From: a virus
DNA length: 35,031 nucleotides
IMG/VR virus record: IMGVR_UViG_3300024264_001485
Coordinates: 1-35,031 of that record
Reading direction: 5' to 3' (one strand)
Shown in pieces: positions 1 through 8,005 of this stretch. Numbering within the stretch: the first letter of the stretch is position 1; each line of letters opens with the position of its first letter. The position numbers and the translations under genes were made by a program. A model generated the notes under the pieces. It had not been told where the DNA came from and did not search any database. It was given only the letters and a program-made list of their open reading frames with translations.

Positions 1-1738
1 CATTAGCAACTTTACCAGTCTGTGCTAATTCTATCCATCCATCTTTACCTAACTTGTCTAAGAATGGATAGCGATTTGCTTCTTCCCATTCTATATCAAA
101 CTGTGGCTTAGCAAAGTTTTCAGTAGCCACTAATCTATCACCAACATCTGTAACTTTTAGTTTAGTGTATTTGGATAAATTATCCCAAATCTTTCTACCG
201 CCAGATGTTTGATGTGCGTCACTGTAAAGTTTACCGTACTTTTTAACCAAGTAAGCATACACATCTGTTGCTTTAACTGTGCCATTGCTTCTCACATTAC
301 CAATTGCAACACCATCTTGGTATTTGTCAAATGCCACATAAAACACTGCACTATCATTAGCATCAACCAAAAACATCAGTGTAGTAGGACCTTTAGTAAC
401 TGTTACTATGTCGTAAGATCCTAGTTTACCTGCTTTAACTGGCTTGCCCATACTAGGAGCGTGTGTATGATAAAAGTAATCAATGCTGTCCTGTTTGCCT
501 TTGGCATCCAATTTCATATCACCAAAATCTTTAGGTCCTTCGTCTATACTCTTGCCTTTTACTTTACCGTCAGCAAAGTTTTCTTCTAATACTGCAACCT
601 CATCGGGTACTTCAAACTGCCACACAATGGCTTTTCCGTGTTTGGCCATCATTGCTGTTAGTCTGGTGTTGCCACCTATAAGCTCTTTGTAACCGTCACT
701 GTATACAGCAACAACAGGTAACTCGACGTCACCTTTTTCCACTTGTGCTAGTGCACGTTTTTGTTTTGCTGGATCAAGTGTTTTAAAACTATCGGGATCA
801 GCGGCGTCTGTGTTGTTAATATCACTTGCATCAGTTATGGTAACTGCTTTGCCTTTACTGGCAAGTTCTATCCATGCTGCTTTACCAATCTTGCGGAACT
901 CTGGATAACGCTGTGCTTCGTCCCACTCTATATCCAGTTGTGGCTCTACATAACCGTCAGCAAAGTTTTCGTCTACTTTGTCGCCTTCTGTAACATTATT
1001 GCGTATCACAATTATACCACAAGCAAGTCTATCGCCAGCGTTGCCGGTCTTCCTTGACTCAGCATCGCCGCCTAGTCCGAGATCATCTTCATCTGCATGT
1101 ACAACGATAGCTCTACCCACAACACTACGTTCGCCTACTAAGTCAACTCTTTCTGCCTTAATAGTAAATTCTGCTACGCCGTCCTCGTTAGCTGTGATGT
1201 TACCTAAGTCGCCTACATGGCCGTTTTCGAGGTCTCCATGATCGACTCCGTCTGGATTATAATGTCCACCAGCAGAATCGCATCCCTGGCTTAGATCGCC
1301 GTACTCGTGTATATGAAAACCGTGCTTGCCTGGCTCTAACCCCCGAATGGTGCCCTTTATAAGAGTCGGACCACCGGCCGGGTCTTGAATGAGGAGTATT
1401 AGTCCTTCCGCAGTGTCTGAATGCTCAAGTGTTGATTGAGCAATCACGGCCTTTTCTGAGCCTTCAGTTACTTGAGAAAGGCTTTCACACTGACAAAGCT
1501 GCGCACGAGTTCTTGGACAACTACTAACATCTTCTTTAACTTGTCCAAGATTGTAAAGGACGTTAGTAGCACTGCCTCTTGTTTTTTTCTTAAGGGTTGG
1601 AGGCCTTCCCTGTCTGTCCAACGTAAAACCATATTTCCTAGCTTGACGTTGTGTTTCGCCTGGCTTAACATCAACAGTAGTATTTTGAGCAGTAATTTTT
1701 CCCACACCAAATGCTTCTTTGATATCGACAAATTTCAT
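1..1738 (-). CDS. Multidomain phage protein with complete Cu/Zn superoxide dismutase domain (partial, runs off left edge)
   Basis: The frame is open from the ATG at 1738 to the window edge: 579 codons with no stop, so the C-terminus is missing. Residues about 95-245 are a complete Cu/Zn superoxide dismutase (superoxide to O2 and H2O2). Copper ligands H142, H144, H159 and H214, zinc ligands H159, H167, H174 and D177, the C153-C240 disulfide pair and the active-site R237 (three residues before C240, as in SOD1) are all present. A module containing DIEW(D/E)EA(N/Q)RYP occurs at about 267-300 and again at 547-579. Between them lie a ParB/sulfiredoxin-like stretch at about 338-376 (GGNTRL) and a domain of unknown function at about 400-540. 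Motifs of the type ENFADG stand at module borders (257, 386, 540). No secretion signal is seen. The start overlaps the upstream stop (ATGA). The N-terminus MKFVDIKEAF resembles a T4 capsid-targeting peptide with an IxE cleavage site, so packaging into the capsid is possible but inferred. Confidence 0.9.
   Translation of the reverse strand, partial: MKFVDIKEAFGVGKITAQNTTVDVKPGETQRQARKYGFTLDRQGRPPTLKKKTRGSATNVLYNLGQVKEDVSSCPRTRAQLCQCESLSQVTEGSEKAVIAQSTLEHSDTAEGLILLIQDPAGGPTLIKGTIRGLEPGKHGFHIHEYGDLSQGCDSAGGHYNPDGVDHGDLENGHVGDLGNITANEDGVAEFTIKAERVDLVGERSVVGRAIVVHADEDDLGLGGDAESRKTGNAGDRLACGIIVIRNNVTEGDKVDENFADGYVEPQLDIEWDEAQRYPEFRKIGKAAWIELASKGKAVTITDASDINNTDAADPDSFKTLDPAKQKRALAQVEKGDVELPVVAVYSDGYKELIGGNTRLTAMMAKHGKAIVWQFEVPDEVAVLEENFADGKVKGKSIDEGPKDFGDMKLDAKGKQDSIDYFYHTHAPSMGKPVKAGKLGSYDIVTVTKGPTTLMFLVDANDSAVFYVAFDKYQDGVAIGNVRSNGTVKATDVYAYLVKKYGKLYSDAHQTSGGRKIWDNLSKYTKLKVTDVGDRLVATENFAKPQFDIEWEEANRYPFLDKLGKDGWIELAQTGKVAN
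2..121 (-). repeat. Internal protein repeat copy 2 (ENFA + DIEWEEANRYP module)
   Basis: Encodes residues 540-579 of the same protein: TENFAKPQ, then FDIEWEEANRYP, then GKDGWIELAQTGK. It matches copy 1 in order and spacing, and continues beyond the left edge of the window. Confidence 0.75.
839..976 (-). repeat. Internal protein repeat copy 1 (ENFADG + DIEWDEAQRYP module)
   Basis: Encodes residues 255-300 of the SodC-containing protein. The pattern is DENFADG, then LDIEWDEAQRYP, then GKAAWIELASKGK. A diverged copy lies about 860 bases further along the gene. The arrangement suggests module duplication within one polyprotein-like gene. Confidence 0.75.
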
Positions 1739-1950
1739 TTCTTCTTACGTCCTCGGAAAATATGTCCTGTCATATAAGGTTTAGAAAACCATAATTCAAA
1801 CCATTCTTTGTCACCAGGTTTGATTCCTTGATCACGTTCTTTTTGTTTAATTGTACTTGCAGTTTGTGACATATTCTCTAAAGTATATTCAGTATATCCT
1901 TTAAATTCATTAACGCCTGCTAGTTTTTTAATGTATTCAAGTTCGTCCAT
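1735..1950 (-). CDS. Small basic phage protein, function unknown
   Basis: A 71-residue protein that starts MDELEYIKKLAGV and ends in a basic tail (GRKKK). It has no signal peptide, membrane helix or recognisable motif. Its ATG lies inside the last 31 bases of the 305-residue upstream gene, and its TGA overlaps the ATG of the SodC-containing gene by four bases, so it is a translationally coupled operon member. An AATAAATA late-promoter-like octamer at 1958-1965 is only 7 nt upstream of its ATG, too close for a normal leader. The coupling and compact context make a real gene likely; no function can be assigned. Confidence 0.7.
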   Translation of the reverse strand: MDELEYIKKLAGVNEFKGYTEYTLENMSQTASTIKQKERDQGIKPGDKEWFELWFSKPYMTGHIFRGRKKK

Positions 1951-2837
1951 GTACTCTTATTTATTATACTAAAGTCAGTTGATGTTATATTTGTTCCTGA
2001 TAATGCTAGGATTATTGCAAAAATATCGTTATACTCAGTTATATTCTTTTTAAAAATAATGATCACATCTGCCTTTGATAATTTTGTTGTTAAGTAATCA
2101 GATATACAAGAAAAATGAGTTAAATCTTTGTTAGAATAAATTTTATTGTTTTTACGAAAAAAATTAGTCATGTAATCGTGTCGGTCCCATAGTTGTTCTT
2201 TCCATATTGCATGATCTCGATCATTACTTTGACATATCAATGCTTTATTTTTAGTAATTGCGTTTTTTCCTTCAAATTCTATTCTGTAATTTTGTGATAT
2301 TATACAATCTATATCTATCTTTTGCAAGTACGGTTTTATTTTTTTCTTGAATTTATTGTTCTTATTTTTAAATATAAATCCTTGTATGTTAGTAGACATA
2401 TTAGAGTTAATCATACATGTAAACATGCATCTAGTAGCTCCTATATTAGGAAATAAATTGTTATTTTGGTCGAAACAGATTGATATATGATCAAAATTTG
2501 TTTTACCTTGTAGTGTGTATGCAAAATTTAAAAATGACAATAATCGCATACTGTGAAAATTATAACCGCCTTGCATTACAAAGTCTTTTGTGTTTCTGTA
2601 TTCAGTTGCTGGATACACATAGCGTTCAAATATATCGTCGTCTTGAAAAAAACTATAGAAAATATCAAAATCAGGCAATAGATTAGGAATAAATTTAACA
2701 GGACCTTTGAATTCATATACTTCAAGGGAATTCCGTTTAAAAAAATTTTCCCAAATACAAATTAGGTTGTTGTCACGTTTGTGTATTGTACTATATTTTT
2801 GAAAAAAATCTTTGTTAGATATGAAACTATCATCCAC
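1920..2837 (-). CDS. Hypothetical protein, AT-rich, possible virion or host-interaction gene
   Basis: A 305-residue soluble-looking protein rich in Asn, Lys, Ile and Phe, with markedly AT-richer codon use than the flanking nucleotidyltransferase and SodC genes. No catalytic motif or transmembrane helix is recognisable. Short hydrophobic beta-like stretches recur (for example FDHISICF and ADVIIIFKK). It overlaps the upstream nucleotidyltransferase gene by 8 bases and the downstream 71-residue gene by 31 bases, so it is embedded in the operon. The composition contrast suggests a later acquisition or a fast-evolving accessory gene, which is inference. Codon continuity over 918 bases supports real coding. 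Confidence 0.75.
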   Translation of the reverse strand: MDDSFISNKDFFQKYSTIHKRDNNLICIWENFFKRNSLEVYEFKGPVKFIPNLLPDFDIFYSFFQDDDIFERYVYPATEYRNTKDFVMQGGYNFHSMRLLSFLNFAYTLQGKTNFDHISICFDQNNNLFPNIGATRCMFTCMINSNMSTNIQGFIFKNKNNKFKKKIKPYLQKIDIDCIISQNYRIEFEGKNAITKNKALICQSNDRDHAIWKEQLWDRHDYMTNFFRKNNKIYSNKDLTHFSCISDYLTTKLSKADVIIIFKKNITEYNDIFAIILALSGTNITSTDFSIINKSTWTNLNTLKN

Positions 2838-3804
2838 GACTCTGTTTAGGACCTTTGCGACATTTCATTTTTTTGTCTGTTGAGCAGTAATACATACCGT
2901 TTTTACAGGCCGCTTCGAACGCCATTTTTACGTCTTCATTTGAAATAGTGTATCTTTTATTGCCTCTTGTTTTTACAGTTTTTCCTGCAATTTGAACAAG
3001 TAATTTACTTAATTTGTCTACATTATCTTCTTTTTCAACATACTGCAAGATTTCGTCTTTCATATAATTAACTAAACTTGCTTTATCTAACACAAGATCT
3101 GCTTCTTTAACTTTACGCATTTTCTTTTTCATCTTCTCCTCGTCTGGAGAATCGCCAAAGTATTTGTGTACTAGATCGTCTAGTTCATTATGAAATTTCT
3201 TTTCGTCCTTGGAGCTAACGTCTTCAGTAGGTTCTAGTTCTTTGATGCCCATTCCTGTACGTACCGCTGAATAAACATTTTCCCAGTCCTTCTGTATACG
3301 CTTAGGTAATCCTTGTGCAAATGCTTCTTTTTCACCTGCTGCTGCGGCTGCTCTCATTTTTGAAGCACTCATACCTTCAGCACCATCTGCATCAGGATCT
3401 CTTTCGCCTGCACTAACTACTTTAATAGAATTAAAATTATACTCTTTACCGTTGTAGTCGTTAAAAAGTTTATCAAACTGTTCTACTCGATCTGATCCAG
3501 CTACATAGATAACATCAGTATAACCTAGTTTTTCAAGCATTTGCAACATCTGTATAGGTGTACGCACACTTTGGTGTCCTACATTTACATCAGGAAATGC
3601 TGCTTTTGCAAATTGTGATTTAATATTAAACGGAAGAGGGTTGTCTTTAGGTTTTTGTGTTTGTGACAAAAATAGATAGTGATCGCCTTCTTGTGATTTA
3701 ATAGCATCAACAAGTTTTTCGTGCCCTACAGTAGGAGGATTCATTCTGCCAAAAGCAGCAACAGCAGTCTTTCCTGGAGCCTCAAACAGTTGTCGTAGTT
3801 TCAC
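2830..3804 (-). CDS. Nucleotidyltransferase (cytidylyl/adenylyltransferase-like, HxGH superfamily) with phage C-terminal extension
   Basis: A 324-residue protein. Residues 13-155 show the nucleotidylyltransferase alpha/beta fold: a glycine-rich start (AAFGRMNPPTVGH) with the TVGH form of the HxGH motif at 25-28, VAGSDR at 101-106, and an ISTSxxR-like SASKMR at 146-151. Such enzymes move a nucleotidyl group from an NTP to a phosphorylated substrate; the substrate here cannot be told. The C-terminal half is charged and ends in a Cys/Lys-rich tail (CSTDKKMKCRKGPK). The N-terminus MKLRQLFEAPG resembles the T4 capsid-targeting peptide with an LxE prohead-protease site, so the enzyme may be packaged (inference). 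The ATG overlaps the upstream stop by four bases. Confidence 0.85.
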   Translation of the reverse strand: MKLRQLFEAPGKTAVAAFGRMNPPTVGHEKLVDAIKSQEGDHYLFLSQTQKPKDNPLPFNIKSQFAKAAFPDVNVGHQSVRTPIQMLQMLEKLGYTDVIYVAGSDRVEQFDKLFNDYNGKEYNFNSIKVVSAGERDPDADGAEGMSASKMRAAAAAGEKEAFAQGLPKRIQKDWENVYSAVRTGMGIKELEPTEDVSSKDEKKFHNELDDLVHKYFGDSPDEEKMKKKMRKVKEADLVLDKASLVNYMKDEILQYVEKEDNVDKLSKLLVQIAGKTVKTRGNKRYTISNEDVKMAFEAACKNGMYYCSTDKKMKCRKGPKQSRG

Positions 3805-4139
3805 TTATACTCTCCTTCCTTAATCCTAGGCATTTCGTTCGACACGATTTTTGTTGCAATTTCTTTTCTGTCGCCTAAACTAATAAGTTTACTAGGATCA
3901 CTGCCGAGATTAAACTTTCTACAATATTCTCCACACCCTTTATCAATCATAGGCATTAACATCTTTCCAATATCTTTGCCTTGTGTTGTGTCGAACTTGT
4001 CTGCAATATTACACATAGTAGGATAATATTCTCGTCTATAAAACATCGGATCGTTTATCATAAACACATGCACATCGTCTACTACATCAAACGATGGCTT
4101 GAATTGATCATCTGCGTTGTGTAATTCGTATAATTTCAT
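3801..4139 (-). CDS. Conserved phage protein, function unknown
   Basis: A 112-residue protein starting MKLYELHNADD. The upstream ATG at 4214 would put the extension inside the end of the preceding gene. The ATG at 4139 is preferred because it begins just after the upstream stop at 4144. The sequence is acidic to neutral with four Met-rich helical stretches and two cysteines (KGCGEYCRK). No known domain is recognised. It lies between the acidic Cys/Trp-tail protein and the nucleotidyltransferase, with a 4-bp ATGA coupling to the latter, so it belongs to the same late operon. Confidence 0.7.
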   Translation of the reverse strand: MKLYELHNADDQFKPSFDVVDDVHVFMINDPMFYRREYYPTMCNIADKFDTTQGKDIGKMLMPMIDKGCGEYCRKFNLGSDPSKLISLGDRKEIATKIVSNEMPRIKEGEYK

Positions 4140-4143
4140 AGTA

Positions 4144-4740
4144 TTACCAGGCCCTACAACTCCAATATCTCGCAGATGTGCGTGGTCCAGGATTATCACA
4201 GTTATGTCTAGCACGGAATGAGCGCCTTGCTGCTGGATTATTTTTTCTAATCTTCATCGACTTGCCTTTAACACTGCTACCACCGTGTCCAAAGTTTACT
4301 TTCTTTACGTTACCTGTTTTAGGATCCTTAACATATACCTTAAACTTCTTAACGTCACCCTGCATAGGCTTACCAAGTTTTACTTTGCGTCCTTGATATT
4401 CTGCTTCGTCTATTGGGTCGTCATCTTCGTTGTACCACATAACGCCGTAATCTTCATAAAAGTCATCGTCGTCTTCGTATGTTTCTTCGTCTTCGTCTAT
4501 TTCACCGTCTGCTGAAATTTCAATATCAAAATCATCATACCCTTGCTCAAATACATAGTCAGCTATCTTTTGTGCAAATTCGTCAGCAGCTTCTTCGCTT
4601 AATGCTGTCGGTAACGGCATTTCAAATATACTACCACCTTGCTCTGATTCATAAATTTTACTGCCTGGAAACACTGACTCATTTAAACTTTCGTTTAAAT
4701 TATCTTGCTTTTCCATTACTATTCTAATAAAATGTTCCAT
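4144..4740 (-). CDS. Acidic phage protein with conserved basic Cys/Trp C-terminal tail (putative virion/prohead component)
   Basis: A 198-residue protein in three parts. The N-terminus carries two LNES sites (residues 14-21), which fit the LxE prohead-protease pattern. The middle is very acidic (residues about 60-110, Asp/Glu/Tyr runs). The basic C-terminal domain contains VYVKDPKTGNVKKVNFG and the tail RARHNCDNPGPRTSARYW. In my recollection this tail recurs on late proteins of marine T4-like phages. Charge separation plus protease-like sites suggests a capsid-internal or scaffold-associated protein, which is inference. It is followed after 4 nt by the next ATG. Confidence 0.75.
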   Translation of the reverse strand: MEHFIRIVMEKQDNLNESLNESVFPGSKIYESEQGGSIFEMPLPTALSEEAADEFAQKIADYVFEQGYDDFDIEISADGEIDEDEETYEDDDDFYEDYGVMWYNEDDDPIDEAEYQGRKVKLGKPMQGDVKKFKVYVKDPKTGNVKKVNFGHGGSSVKGKSMKIRKNNPAARRSFRARHNCDNPGPRTSARYWSCRAW

Positions 4741-4751
4741 AATATATTACC

Positions 4752-5111
4752 TTAATGATTTAATTTTATATCGTTAACTGTGCCGTCGGTCCAGTTTGAA
4801 ATATATGCTCTAATCCATGTATAGTTGCCAGTAAAGTTAGCAAAGTTACTTTTTGTAGTTCCTTCGTCATTTATAGCTGGATATGCTTGTGTATATACAG
4901 TAAACCAATCATCATCTATTGGGTTAACAGCTAATGTTGCTTGTACATTAACAGTACCAACAAAGCCTAATATATTGTACTGTACGGTATGGAGACCATC
5001 ACTGCGACCGTAGTAACCGTCGCCTTTAAATTTCTCACCTGTTACAGCCTCGATTGTACTGTCTCCAGGATGAGAATTTGCTGATAAAATTATTTCACTA
5101 TTTGTTGGCAT
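4752..5111 (-). CDS. Putative virion structural protein (small beta-rich)
   Basis: A 119-residue protein with no signal peptide, rich in beta-forming residues and ending FTGNYTWIRAYISNWTDG followed by a short tail. This type of ending is typical of small structural proteins of marine T4-like phages. There are no cysteines and no catalytic motif. A GATAAATA late-promoter octamer at 5117-5124 lies immediately upstream, only 5 nt from the ATG. Family recognition is from recall, and the precise virion location is unknown. Confidence 0.7.
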   Translation of the reverse strand: MPTNSEIILSANSHPGDSTIEAVTGEKFKGDGYYGRSDGLHTVQYNILGFVGTVNVQATLAVNPIDDDWFTVYTQAYPAINDEGTTKSNFANFTGNYTWIRAYISNWTDGTVNDIKLNH

Positions 5112-5115
5112 AAAC

Positions 5116-5781
5116 TTATTTATCTAAGTTTTGCTCGTATACAATTTTGTCTATTCTTCGAATATTAACGTTCATTAATCCAAGAAGTTGGATAATTTTG
5201 TCGTCTCTAACATACAATATCTGTCCTTCTACATTACTGTTCAGTTCTAAAGAATTTAATAAATTTTGACTAGCTTTAACTTTGTCTGAATTACTGCTAA
5301 TCCACTCTTTAAACTCACTTGTTTTTTGATTTCCTAATGTAATCCTATATTCGTAAGGAATATCGTTTTTAAAAATTATGATATGCGGGTTATTTTTTAT
5401 AAACTCTTTCATATTAGCAGCAGGCTCGTAAAAAATACATTCTTGTGTTACTTTATTACAAAAAGAAAGCAAATAATCTTTACTGTTACAGTAAATGCTA
5501 ATAGTTGGTTTTTCAATTCGTAATTTATAATCAACGTCTTGTGTTAGTAACGAGTAAATAGATTGAGTTTCGTGCAAACACTTTATACTTATAGTTTCAG
5601 CTCTTAAGAACTTTCGAATAACTAGTGGTTCATTGTGTTCTAAATTGTTTTGAAGGTTATCTAATACTCCTCTTGCTGCCACTAAATTCTTGTTACGGAA
5701 AATGTGGGCAAGAGGAGATTGTATATCTAATTTATAGAGATACTTATCGTAAAATAACCTTCTACTTTCAAGCTTCAGCAA
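5116..5781 (-). CDS. Hypothetical phage protein
   Basis: A 221-residue soluble protein of mixed alpha/beta character, Lys/Asn/Ile rich and AT-richer than clpA upstream. No recognisable catalytic motif, signal peptide or membrane helix is present. The C-terminus (ILYVRDDKIIQLL, then IRRIDKIVYEQN) looks like a compact terminal helix-strand unit. Its ATG lies 14 bases inside the 3' end of clpA, indicating translational coupling to the chaperone cluster. It could be an adaptor or accessory for that cluster, but nothing in the sequence proves this. Confidence 0.7.
   Translation of the reverse strand: MLKLESRRLFYDKYLYKLDIQSPLAHIFRNKNLVAARGVLDNLQNNLEHNEPLVIRKFLRAETISIKCLHETQSIYSLLTQDVDYKLRIEKPTISIYCNSKDYLLSFCNKVTQECIFYEPAANMKEFIKNNPHIIIFKNDIPYEYRITLGNQKTSEFKEWISSNSDKVKASQNLLNSLELNSNVEGQILYVRDDKIIQLLGLMNVNIRRIDKIVYEQNLDK
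5117..5124 (-). promoter_or_regulatory. T4-type late promoter octamer GATAAATA
   Basis: Read on the minus strand this is GATAAATA, matching the T4 late consensus TATAAATA at 7 of 8 bases. It overlaps the stop codon of the 221-residue gene and sits 5 nt before the ATG at 5111. If transcription starts at the usual distance, the mRNA would be essentially leaderless, which lowers confidence. Confidence 0.45.
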
Positions 5782-8005
5782 CTACAGTTTCCTCACATTC
5801 GAGAACAATTTTTTCATCTAGTATATTTACACAAACTTTACCACCTTTTTTAAGTTTGCCAAACAATAGTTCTCGAGACAGCGGCCGCTTAATCTCTTTA
5901 TCAATTACACGTTGTAAAGGACGAGCTCCCATCTTTTTGTCAAAGCCTTTGTCTACTAGATAGTCAAGTGCTTCGTCGCTGATAGTAATGTCAACTCCCT
6001 TCGCAATAACCATATTTTTAAGTTCTACAAGGAACTTGCCAACAATCTTCATCATTATTTCTTTTGATAGCTTACCAAAAGTAATTACCCCGTCTAGTCG
6101 ATTCCGAAACTCGGGTGCAAAATATTTTTTAAGCTCGTTGTCTTCGTAATCTTTTTCGAGATCTTCTGTAAAGCCGATTGCATTTTTTTCTGCTTCCTTT
6201 GCTCCTAAATTAGTTGTAAGAATCAACACACAATTACGAGCATCTGCTGTTTTACCGTTGGATCCTGTAATAAATCCATTATCCATAATTTGTAAAAGTA
6301 CAGTAGATACATCGGGGTGTGCCTTTTCTACTTCGTCTAGTAATAACACACAATTAGGATTTTCTTGCAGTTTAGTAATTAACTGTCCTGCATTTTCATC
6401 ATGTCCTACATATCCAGGAGGGCTGCCTATTAGTTTAGCAACACTGTGCTTTTCTTGATATTCTGACATATCAAAACGAACCAACTCTACGCCTAACTGC
6501 TTTGCAAGTTGTTTTGCTGTTTCAGTTTTACCAACACCAGTTGGACCCATAAATACAAACGAGCCTACAGGCTTATCATCTGGTTTGAGTCCTGCTTGAC
6601 TGACAAGAATTTTATCAACAATAGTTTCAATTGCTTCATCCTGTCCATATACGCCTTGCTTAAGATTAGTTTCGAGGTTAGCAAGATTTTCAGTTTCTCT
6701 TTCTGCTACCTGTTCCGCCGGCAACTTCATTATCTTGCTAAGTTCGAATTGAATTTCGCCCTCGTCAACAATCTTCTCGCCTTCAACACTCTTTAAATTA
6801 AAGCGACTACACGCAACATCGATTAGATCAATTGCCTTGTCCGGTAGTTTTTTATCACTTTGATATTTTACACTTAATTTAACGGCAGCTTCGATGGCAG
6901 CATCAGTAATTTTCGTGTTGTGATAGTCTTCGTAATACTTTTTAATACCTTGTAAAATATCCTTTGCTACCTCTGAACTAGGCTCGTCAACTGTAACACG
7001 TTGGAATCTACGCATCAACGCACGATCCTTTTCAAAGTATTTGCGGTATTCTTCCCAAGTAGTAGATGCTACTACTTTAATATTTCCTTTTGATAGCGCA
7101 GGCTTTAACATATTTGCTAAGTCTGTAGCAGAATTTTGTCCGCCTGCGCCGGCACCACTTATCATGTGTGCTTCGTCGATAAACATAATTGTTTTGCCTT
7201 GTTTTTTCAAGCCAGCTAACACAAGTTTGAATCGCTCTTCAAAGTCACCACGATACTTAGATCCTGCAAGCATACTGCCAATATCTAATAGATAAACCTC
7301 GTATTCTTTAAGAAACTCAGGCACATTACCTTGTACAATATTAAAGGCCATACCTTCTGCAATGGCAGTTTTACCAACACCGGGATCGCCCACTAGTAAA
7401 ACATTGTTTTTTGTTCTGCGACCTAGTGAAAGTGCAATACTGTCTAATTCGTCTGAACGTCCTATAACAGGATCAATTCGTTCAGCTTTAACCTCATTAT
7501 TAAGATTAGTTGTAAATGATTTAAGTGCTTTTTGTGCTGCACCACTAATTTCTTCATCTTCAATGTCGTCTGCTACTTCAGAGCTAACATAGGCAGCAAA
7601 CGATTCTTTCTCTAATCCTGCTTTTTCTAAATAATAAAAAGAAATAGACTTTTTCTCAGCAAACATACTAATTAATACATCAGTTAATTCGATGTTTTGT
7701 CGACCAATAAATAATACCTGTGTAAATGCTCTGTTTAACACACGTTCTACTGTAGCTGTTTTTTTAGGCTTGTACTTATTGTTATCCATTAGCATGTCAG
7801 TGCAATTATTTTTCAGGTGATGCTCGAGATTTTCTTTTAAGTAATCGACCTTTGCTCCGGCACCTTCTAATATGCTAACAAATTTTTCTTCACAAAGCAT
7901 ACCAAACAACAAATGTTCTAGTGTAAGATATTCATGCTGAAGTTTTTTAGCATCTTGTAGGGCTTTTTCAAATACTAATTGGAGTTCTTCGCTGGGATTA
8001 ACCAT
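5768..8005 (-). CDS. clpA: ClpA-type AAA+ unfoldase, ATP-binding subunit of Clp protease
   Basis: A 745-residue protein, full length for ClpA (E. coli 758). The Clp N-domain is at 1-140. D1 has Walker A GDPGVGKT (206-213), Walker B IMFIDEAH (273-280) and pore loop KYRG (250-253). D2 has Walker A GPTGVGKT (487-494), Walker B VLLLDE (553-558), pore loop GYVG (531-534) and sensor-2 GARPLQR (693-699). There is no ClpB/ClpC middle domain, so it is ClpA rather than a disaggregase. The loop KNAIGFTED carries IGF at 610-612, where ClpA/ClpX dock on ClpP. No ClpP gene is in the window, so the phage unfoldase probably drives host ClpP (inference). It overlaps the deformylase gene by 31 bases. Confidence 0.95.
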   Translation of the reverse strand: MVNPSEELQLVFEKALQDAKKLQHEYLTLEHLLFGMLCEEKFVSILEGAGAKVDYLKENLEHHLKNNCTDMLMDNNKYKPKKTATVERVLNRAFTQVLFIGRQNIELTDVLISMFAEKKSISFYYLEKAGLEKESFAAYVSSEVADDIEDEEISGAAQKALKSFTTNLNNEVKAERIDPVIGRSDELDSIALSLGRRTKNNVLLVGDPGVGKTAIAEGMAFNIVQGNVPEFLKEYEVYLLDIGSMLAGSKYRGDFEERFKLVLAGLKKQGKTIMFIDEAHMISGAGAGGQNSATDLANMLKPALSKGNIKVVASTTWEEYRKYFEKDRALMRRFQRVTVDEPSSEVAKDILQGIKKYYEDYHNTKITDAAIEAAVKLSVKYQSDKKLPDKAIDLIDVACSRFNLKSVEGEKIVDEGEIQFELSKIMKLPAEQVAERETENLANLETNLKQGVYGQDEAIETIVDKILVSQAGLKPDDKPVGSFVFMGPTGVGKTETAKQLAKQLGVELVRFDMSEYQEKHSVAKLIGSPPGYVGHDENAGQLITKLQENPNCVLLLDEVEKAHPDVSTVLLQIMDNGFITGSNGKTADARNCVLILTTNLGAKEAEKNAIGFTEDLEKDYEDNELKKYFAPEFRNRLDGVITFGKLSKEIMMKIVGKFLVELKNMVIAKGVDITISDEALDYLVDKGFDKKMGARPLQRVIDKEIKRPLSRELLFGKLKKGGKVCVNILDEKIVLECEETVVAEA

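Noticed and set aside
1468-1731. 87-residue minus-strand open frame near the SodC gene
   Set aside because: It is out of frame with the 579-codon SodC gene that covers it and has no domain; it is a shadow frame.
1958-1965. AATAAATA late octamer before the 71-residue gene
   Set aside because: It lies inside the 305-residue coding region and only 7 nt before the ATG, leaving no room for a normal leader; chance is likely at this base composition.
4140-4214. N-terminal extension of the 112-residue protein to 4214
   Set aside because: It overlaps the conserved C-terminal tail of the upstream gene in another frame; the ATG at 4139 just after that stop is better.
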